The notes under the pieces are model-generated. The model ran no database searches and was not told where the DNA came from. It was given only the letters and a program-made list of their open reading frames with translations. A stretch of DNA of 13,790 nt, taken from assembly GCA_023460255.1 (NCBI GenBank), contig JAEWQZ010000194.1, positions 1 to 13,790 of the forward strand, in the 5' to 3' direction. The translations under genes were made by a program, and so were the position numbers. This stretch comes from Actinomycetes bacterium (lineage in GTDB: Bacteria; Actinomycetota; Actinomycetes; Actinomycetales; Cellulomonadaceae). Below, one piece after another: positions 8,022 through 13,790 of this stretch (its first letter is position 1; every line of letters begins with the position of its first letter).

Positions 8022-8051
8022 ATCCTAGGTCGAAGCGATTCGGGTCCCGAA
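8022..8051 (-). promoter_or_regulatory. Candidate GH1 promoter with overlapping 13-bp palindrome
   Basis: In the 46-bp gap before the GH1 gene, TTCGGG-T-CCCGAA (8039-8051) is a perfect inverted repeat. On the minus strand TAGGAT (8027-8022) fits an actinobacterial -10 and ends eight bases before the ATG. The palindrome falls where the -35 would be (TTCGGG, 18-base spacer). Transcription from here would give an mRNA with almost no leader. A regulator on the palindrome would block the -35. It could instead be a hairpin left after nucS. Confidence 0.3.
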
Positions 8052-8059
8052 CCGGCGGG

Positions 8060-8755
8060 TCAGAAGAGGCGGCTGTCGACGTCGTCCACCCCGCGCATCG
8101 CGTCGTAGTCGAGCACGAGGCACGCGATCCCCCGGTCGCGGGCCAGCACCCGGGCCTGCGGCTTGATCTCCTGCGCGGCGAAGACCCCGCGGACCGGTGC
8201 CAGGAGGGGGTCACGGTTGAGCAGCTCCAGGTAGCGCGTGAGCTGCTCGACACCGTCGATGTCCCCGCGGCGCTTGATCTCGACGGCGACGGTGCCGCCC
8301 ACCCGGTCCCGCGCGAGGATGTCCACCGGCCCGATGGCCGTGGGGTACTCCCGCCGGACGAGCGTGTGTCCCCCGCCGAGCAGGTGGATCTGCTCGGCGA
8401 GGAGCTTCTGCAGGTGCGCCTCGACGCCGTCCTTGACCAGTCCCGGGTCCACGCCGAGCTCGTGCGCGGAGTCGTGCAGCACCTCGTACAGCTCGATCTC
8501 GAGGCGGTCGTCGGACTTCGCGTGCTGGACCTGCCACACCTCCACGACGCCGCGCCCGGTGGCCTCGTCGTCGGGCGCGGTGACGGCGAGGGAGCACGGC
8601 GGGCTCATCCAGTTCAGCGGCTTGTAGGAACCGCCGTCGGAGTGCAGGAGCACGCTGCCGTCGGCCTTGACCACCACGAGACGCGTCGCCGGCGGCAGCT
8701 CGGCGGTGAGCCGGCCCGTGTACCTGGCCGCGCACCGGGCCACGACGATCCGCAT
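8060..8755 (-). CDS. nucS: Mismatch-specific endonuclease NucS/EndoMS
   Basis: 231 residues, normal for actinobacterial NucS. It cuts both strands at mispairs and supplies mismatch repair in actinobacteria that lack MutS and MutL. Residues 1-100 form the N-terminal DNA-binding and dimer domain (SYKPLNWMSPP at 43-53). The RecB-like nuclease domain has Asp145 in GPVDILARD, Glu159 and Lys161 in VEIKRR, and Gln171 in VEQLTRY, which matches the D-EXK-Q catalytic set. The C-terminal VDSRLF looks like the short end that binds the beta sliding clamp. Its start overlaps the upstream DUF2550 stop by one base (TGATG), so it is coupled. This position downstream of atpC is typical of actinobacteria. Confidence 0.95.
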   Translation of the reverse strand: MRIVVARCAARYTGRLTAELPPATRLVVVKADGSVLLHSDGGSYKPLNWMSPPCSLAVTAPDDEATGRGVVEVWQVQHAKSDDRLEIELYEVLHDSAHELGVDPGLVKDGVEAHLQKLLAEQIHLLGGGHTLVRREYPTAIGPVDILARDRVGGTVAVEIKRRGDIDGVEQLTRYLELLNRDPLLAPVRGVFAAQEIKPQARVLARDRGIACLVLDYDAMRGVDDVDSRLF

Positions 8756-9183
8756 CAGAGGGGCCCGCCCGGTCGGCGGGGAGCGGACTCCAGCCACGAC
8801 ACGAGACCCGCGTACGCCGGGGCCGAGAGCATGAGCTGGAACGCCTCGTCACCGTGCCGGCAGTGCACGAGCAGCAGGGGACGGCCGTCCTCGTCGTCCT
8901 GGCCGAGCGGCACGCGCTCGACGAGCGTCAGGCGGTCGCGCAACCACACGCGGGCCGGCCGCGGCGAGAGGGACAGCGTGCGCCACCACAGGAGCCGCTC
9001 GTGGGTGTACTGCGCGATCCCCGGCTGCCACAGGCGGCGCACCGTCTCGCCGACGTTGACCTGGCACGCGAACGACGCGACCCGACGCGACAGGGTGCGC
9101 TGACGCGAGAGGTAGAGCACGAGGAACGCCACGATCACGAGCAGGAGCGAGCCCAGGCCCAGCAGCGTCGCGACGACCTCCAC
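8755..9183 (-). CDS. DUF2550 family single-pass membrane protein
   Basis: 142 residues from GTG 9183, with GAGGG close upstream. Residues 4-26 (ATLLGLGSLLLVIVAFLVLY) form one transmembrane helix, followed by a basic stretch (SRQRTLSRR), so the bulk is probably cytoplasmic. The soluble part has the DUF2550 features: FACQVNV near 38-44, WQPGIAQYTHERLLWWRTLSLSPRP at about 52-76 and later LVHCRHGDEAFQLMLSAPAYAGLVSWLE. The function is unknown. The family sits after atpC in many actinobacteria, and here it lies 11 bases after atpC and one base into nucS. It may be membrane-associated with the ATP synthase or simply carried in the same operon. Confidence 0.88.
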   Translation of the reverse strand: MEVVATLLGLGSLLLVIVAFLVLYLSRQRTLSRRVASFACQVNVGETVRRLWQPGIAQYTHERLLWWRTLSLSPRPARVWLRDRLTLVERVPLGQDDEDGRPLLLVHCRHGDEAFQLMLSAPAYAGLVSWLESAPRRPGGPL

Positions 9184-9194
9184 GCCCTCGGCCC

Positions 9195-9494
9195 TCAGCG
9201 GCCCCGCGCGCGCCCGGCGTCGCCGGACGTCCCGCCGGACTCCTTGGCGGCGTGCACGACGACGGTCACCTGGTCGTCGTCGACGGACAGGAAGCCCTCG
9301 TCCACCTGCACGGTCCTCGTCGATCCGTCGGCCGTCTGGATGCGGACGTCGCCTGCCCGCAGGACCGCCAGCAGCGGGGTGTGCCCGGGCAGGATGCCGA
9401 TGTCGCCGTCCGCCGCTGGCGCGCTGACCATCGCCGCGGTGCCCCGCCAGACGCGGCGGTCCGCCGCGACGACGTCAACCTCGAGATGTGCCAC
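9195..9494 (-). CDS. atpC: F1 ATP synthase epsilon subunit, short form
   Basis: 99 residues from GTG 9494, with AGGAGG five bases upstream. Epsilon sits on the F1 central stalk with gamma and contacts the c-ring. Residues 1-83 are the N-terminal beta-sandwich (LEVDVVAADRRVWRG, GDIGILPGHTPLLAVLRAG, DEGFLSVDDDQVTVVV). After AAKE only a Gly/Arg-rich tail of about 15 residues follows. The two-helix C-terminal domain that inhibits ATP hydrolysis in longer epsilons (about 130-140 residues) is absent. It lies 48 bases after atpD and 11 before the DUF2550 gene. Confidence 0.95.
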   Translation of the reverse strand: MAHLEVDVVAADRRVWRGTAAMVSAPAADGDIGILPGHTPLLAVLRAGDVRIQTADGSTRTVQVDEGFLSVDDDQVTVVVHAAKESGGTSGDAGRARGR

Positions 9495-9542
9495 TCGTCC
9501 TCCTCGGCGCAGGGCTGGGGTTCACGCGACCGACCGGGCGCG

Positions 9543-11021
<1,479 letters not shown>

Positions 11022-11043
11022 GTGTCCTCGCTTCGCTTCGTGC

Positions 11044-11940
11044 TCAGGACGCCAGGGCGTCGGCGCCGGAGACGATCTCGCTGATCTCCTGCGTGATCTC
11101 GGACTGGCGGGCCTGGTTGGCCAGCCGTGTGAAGTTCCTGATGAGGTCCTCGGCGTTCTGGGTCGCCGTGTGCATGGCCTGCTGGCGTGCGGCGAGCTCG
11201 GACGCCGCGGCCTGGAGCAGGAACGAGTGGATGCGGCTGCGCACGTACTGCGGCAGCAGCGCGTCGAGCACCACCTCGGGCGACGGCTCGAACTCGTACA
11301 GCGGCACGGGGTCGGCGTGCACGTCGTCGCCGACCGGCGCGTCGACCACCTCGAGCGGCAGCATCCGGATGACGCGGGGGGTCTGCGTGACCATGTTGAC
11401 GAAGTGCGTGTAGACGACGTGCAGCTGGCCGACGCCGCCCTCCGACGGGTCGGTGAGGAACGCGTCGAGGAGGGTCGTACCGATCTCGGTCGCCACCTCG
11501 GCGGTGGGTGCGTCGCTGAAGCCCGTCCACGAGCCCGCGAGCTCGCGGCGCCGGAACGTGTAGTACGACACCGCTCGGCGGCCCGTGACGTAGAGCCGCA
11601 CCTCCTGACCGGCCTCGGTCAGCTCCCGGATGAGCCGCTCACCCTCGCGCAGCACGGCCGCGGAGTAGGCGCCGGCCATGCCACGGTCGGCCGTGACGAG
11701 GAGGACCGCCGTCCGGTTCGTCTCCGGCCGCTCCCGCGTGAGCGGGTGGTCGACGTCCGCGTGGGCCGCCACCGCCGAGACCGCCCGCGTGATCGCGCGC
11801 GAGTACGGACCGGCCGCCTCGACGCTGGCCCGGGCGCGGGAGATCCGCGACGCCGCCATCAGCTCCATGGCGCGGAAGATCTTCTTCAGCGCCTGCGTGG
11901 AGCGGATGCGCTGGCGGTAGTAGCGCTGGTTGCCTGCCAC
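11044..11940 (-). CDS. atpG: F1 ATP synthase gamma subunit (rotor shaft)
   Basis: 298 residues from GTG 11940, three bases after the atpA stop, with a weak GGGG just upstream, so it is likely translated by coupling. Gamma is the rotating central shaft. The N-terminal helix (QRYYRQRIRSTQALKKIFRAMELMAASRISRA) and the C-terminal helix (ASELAARQQAMHTATQNAEDLI, then LANQARQSEITQEISEIVSGA) form the coiled coil inside the alpha3-beta3 ring; the Rossmann-like middle begins at AVLLVTADRGMAGAYS. The loop at DPSEGGVGQ before LHVVYTHFVN is a small insertion; the longer insertion known from mycobacteria is not obvious. Confidence 0.97.
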   Translation of the reverse strand: MAGNQRYYRQRIRSTQALKKIFRAMELMAASRISRARASVEAAGPYSRAITRAVSAVAAHADVDHPLTRERPETNRTAVLLVTADRGMAGAYSAAVLREGERLIRELTEAGQEVRLYVTGRRAVSYYTFRRRELAGSWTGFSDAPTAEVATEIGTTLLDAFLTDPSEGGVGQLHVVYTHFVNMVTQTPRVIRMLPLEVVDAPVGDDVHADPVPLYEFEPSPEVVLDALLPQYVRSRIHSFLLQAAASELAARQQAMHTATQNAEDLIRNFTRLANQARQSEITQEISEIVSGADALAS

Positions 11941-11943
11941 GGA

Positions 11944-13575
11944 TCAGCCCCGGCCCCGCACGATCCGCTCCTGCTGCTGCTCCGAGGCGGCCTCGGTCTC
12001 CGTGATCGGTGCCTCCTCCTCGGGCTCCGACGAGCCCGCGAGGAACGCCGTCGCGAACTCGTCGATCGCCGCCTCGAGCTGCTGCTCGAGGTCGTCGGTG
12101 AGCTGGCCGGTGGTGGCGATCTGCTCGAGGACGTCGGTGCGGCGGCGCAGGTGGTCGAGCATCTCGCGCTCGAACCGGCGCACCTCCCCGAGGGCCACCT
12201 TGTCGAGCTTGCCGTGGGTGCCGGCCCAGATCGACGCCACCTGGTCCTCGACCGGGTACGGCGTGTACTGCGGCTGCTTGAGGAGCTCCATCAGCCGGGC
12301 ACCACGCACCAGCTGCTGGCGCGACGCGGCGTCCAGGTCGGAGGCGAACATGGCGAACGCCTCGAGGGAGCGGTACTGGGCGAGCTCGAGCTTCAGCGTG
12401 CCGGACACCTTGCGCATGGACTTGACCTGCGCGGCGCCGCCGACGCGGGAGACCGAGATGCCGACGTCGACAGCCGGACGCTGGTCCGCGTTGAACAGGT
12501 CGGACTGGAGGAAGATCTGGCCGTCGGTGATGGAGATGACGTTCGTCGGGATGTAGGCCGACACGTCGTTCGCCTTGGTCTCGATCATCGGCAGACCGGT
12601 CATCGAGCCCGCGCCCATCGCGTCGCTGAGCTTCGCGCAGCGCTCGAGCAGGCGGCTGTGCAGGTAGAAGACGTCGCCGGGGTACGCCTCGCGGCCCGGC
12701 GGACGGCGCAGGAGCAGCGAGACGGCGCGGTAGGCCTCGGCCTGCTTGCTCAGGTCGTCGAACACGATGAGGACGTGCTTGCCGTCGTACATCCAGTGCT
12801 GGCCGATCGCGGAGCCGGTGTACGGGGCCAGGTACTTGTAGCCGGCCGGGTCGGACGCCGGCGACGCCACGATCGTCGTGTACTCGAGCGCCCCGGCCTC
12901 CTCGAGCGCGGCGCGCACGCCGGCGATCGTCGAGCCCTTCTGGCCGATGGCGACGTAGATGCAGCGAACCTGCTTGGTCGGGTCGCCGGTCTCCCAGTTC
13001 GCCCGCTGGTTGATGATCGTGTCGATCGCGATCGCGGTCTTGCCCGTCTGGCGGTCGCCGATGATGAGCTGGCGCTGGCCGCGGCCGATCGGGATCATCG
13101 AGTCGATCGCCTTGATGCCCGTCTGGAGCGGCTCGCCGACGCTCTGCCGCGCCATCACACCCGGCGCCTGGAGCTCGAGCGCGCGGCGCGCCTCGGTGGC
13201 GACCTCGCCGAGGCCGTCGATCGGGTTGCCCAGCGGGTCGACGACGCGGCCGAGGTAGCCGTCGCCGACGGGGACGGAGAGCACCTCGCCGGTCCGCCGG
13301 ACGACCTGGCCCTCCTCGATGCCCGTGAACTCGCCGAGCACGACGACGCCGATCTCCCGCACGTCGAGGTTCAGCGCGAGGCCGAGCGTGCCGTCCTCGA
13401 ACTCGAGGAGCTCGTTGGCCATCGCACCGGGGAGGCCCTCGACCTGCGCGATGCCGTCCGCCGCGAGGGTGACCCGCCCGACCTCCTCGCGAGCCGCGCC
13501 TGCCGGCGTGTACGACTCCACGAAGCTGTCCAGAGCAGCCCGGATCTCCTCGGGCTTGATCGTCAGCTCAGCCAT
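11944..13575 (-). CDS. atpA: F1 ATP synthase alpha subunit
   Basis: 543 residues from ATG 13575. An in-frame start at 13617 would add 14 residues (TAPTGAGL...), but the ATG is backed by AGGAGAG upstream and the conserved MAELTIKPEEI opening. Alpha is the non-catalytic, nucleotide-binding ring subunit. The beta-barrel is at 25-95. The Walker A GDRQTGKT is at 173-180 (Lys179, Thr180). CIYVAIGQKGS and the conserved SVSRVGGAAQ, whose Arg is the arginine finger for the beta site, are present. A C-terminal extension of about 29 acidic and Gln-rich residues (SSEPEEEAPITETEAASEQQ...RGRG) follows where E. coli alpha ends. atpG begins three bases later. Confidence 0.97.
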   Translation of the reverse strand: MAELTIKPEEIRAALDSFVESYTPAGAAREEVGRVTLAADGIAQVEGLPGAMANELLEFEDGTLGLALNLDVREIGVVVLGEFTGIEEGQVVRRTGEVLSVPVGDGYLGRVVDPLGNPIDGLGEVATEARRALELQAPGVMARQSVGEPLQTGIKAIDSMIPIGRGQRQLIIGDRQTGKTAIAIDTIINQRANWETGDPTKQVRCIYVAIGQKGSTIAGVRAALEEAGALEYTTIVASPASDPAGYKYLAPYTGSAIGQHWMYDGKHVLIVFDDLSKQAEAYRAVSLLLRRPPGREAYPGDVFYLHSRLLERCAKLSDAMGAGSMTGLPMIETKANDVSAYIPTNVISITDGQIFLQSDLFNADQRPAVDVGISVSRVGGAAQVKSMRKVSGTLKLELAQYRSLEAFAMFASDLDAASRQQLVRGARLMELLKQPQYTPYPVEDQVASIWAGTHGKLDKVALGEVRRFEREMLDHLRRRTDVLEQIATTGQLTDDLEQQLEAAIDEFATAFLAGSSEPEEEAPITETEAASEQQQERIVRGRG

Positions 13576-13595
13576 CCTGCTCTCTCCTGTCAGTC

Positions 13596-13613
13596 CGGCA
13601 CCTGTCGGTGCCG
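13596..13613. other. Hairpin in the atpH-atpA spacer
   Basis: CGGCACC-tgtc-GGTGCCG is a perfect 7-bp stem with a 4-base loop in the spacer, upstream of the atpA ribosome binding site (AGGAGAG). No T-run follows, so it is not a classical terminator. It could tune mRNA stability or atpA translation. Confidence 0.35.
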
Positions 13614-13633
13614 TCACGTGCTCCGTGCCGGTC

Positions 13634-13646
13634 CCCGCAACGCGGG
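13634..13646. other. Second short hairpin in the atpH-atpA spacer
   Basis: CCCGC-aac-GCGGG is a 5-bp stem with a 3-base loop, near the atpH stop. It is weak alone. Together with the other stem-loop it makes the 87-base atpH-atpA spacer more structured than the other gaps in the operon. Confidence 0.25.
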
Positions 13647-13662
13647 TGCGGCGCTTCGGCCG

Positions 13663-13790
13663 TCAGCCGGCCAACCTCCGTCGGACGTCGTCCAGGCGCG
13701 CCAGCACCGTGGCGTCCACGATCTCGTCGTCCACCGCGATCCGCATGCCGCCCAGCACCTGCGGGTCGACCGCCACGTTGACGTGCATCG
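13663..13790 (-). CDS. atpH: F1 ATP synthase delta subunit, C-terminal end (5' part outside window)
   Basis: Only the last 42 codons are visible, in the frame MHVNVAVDPQVLGGMRIAVDD, then EIVDATVLARLDDVRRRLAG and TGA at 13665-13663. The pattern GG.RI.V.D..VD.....RL...RR.L is the C-terminal signature of the delta/OSCP subunit, which ties F1 to the peripheral stalk. It precedes atpA by 87 bases, as in other ATP synthase operons. Actinobacteria often have delta fused to an extra b-like part; the missing N-terminus cannot show this here. Confidence 0.9.
   Translation of the reverse strand, partial: MHVNVAVDPQVLGGMRIAVDDEIVDATVLARLDDVRRRLAG

Overview
The window is very GC-rich, with C/G-biased third codon positions, frequent GTG starts and start/stop overlaps. 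This points to an actinobacterium. The gene content (F1 ATP synthase genes followed by atpC, a DUF2550 gene and nucS, plus a GH1 beta-glucosidase and a DivIVA/Scy-like coiled-coil protein) suggests Cellulomonas or a close relative in Micrococcales. The genus is an inference from gene content and composition.

Layout, left to right. (1) 1-755, minus: 3'-truncated gene for a membrane protein with two transmembrane segments and a Pro/Thr/Glu-rich stretch. (2) 756-1029: divergent intergenic region with a perfect 15-bp palindrome. (3) 1030-3267, plus: a 745-residue coiled-coil protein, mostly an unbroken run of 37 eleven-residue repeats with an acidic, repeated tail. It overlaps by 8 bp a small basic protein of unknown function (3260-3679). 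(4) 3731-8013, minus: two alpha/beta hydrolases, a Cof-type HAD phosphatase, a small putative zinc protein and a GH1 beta-glucosidase; several of these are joined by ATGA overlaps. (5) 8060-13790, minus: nucS, a DUF2550 membrane protein, atpC, atpD, atpG, atpA and the 3' end of atpH.

How the genes fit together. The atp genes run atpH > atpA > atpG > atpD > atpC in the usual order, so most of F1 is here; the Fo genes would lie beyond the right edge. DUF2550 and nucS follow atpC almost without gaps, so a non-canonical mismatch-repair nuclease probably shares transcripts with the ATP synthase. The beta-glucosidase has its own 46-bp upstream gap with a palindrome, a possible -10 and a partial match to the CebR/CelR cellobiose-repressor site, so it may be regulated separately.

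The most novel item is the coiled-coil gene and its overlapping partner. It resembles the Scy/FilP class of actinobacterial cytoskeletal proteins, but in a nearly pure hendecad form with a 33-residue super-repeat. No tRNA, rRNA, CRISPR array, insertion sequence or attachment site was seen.
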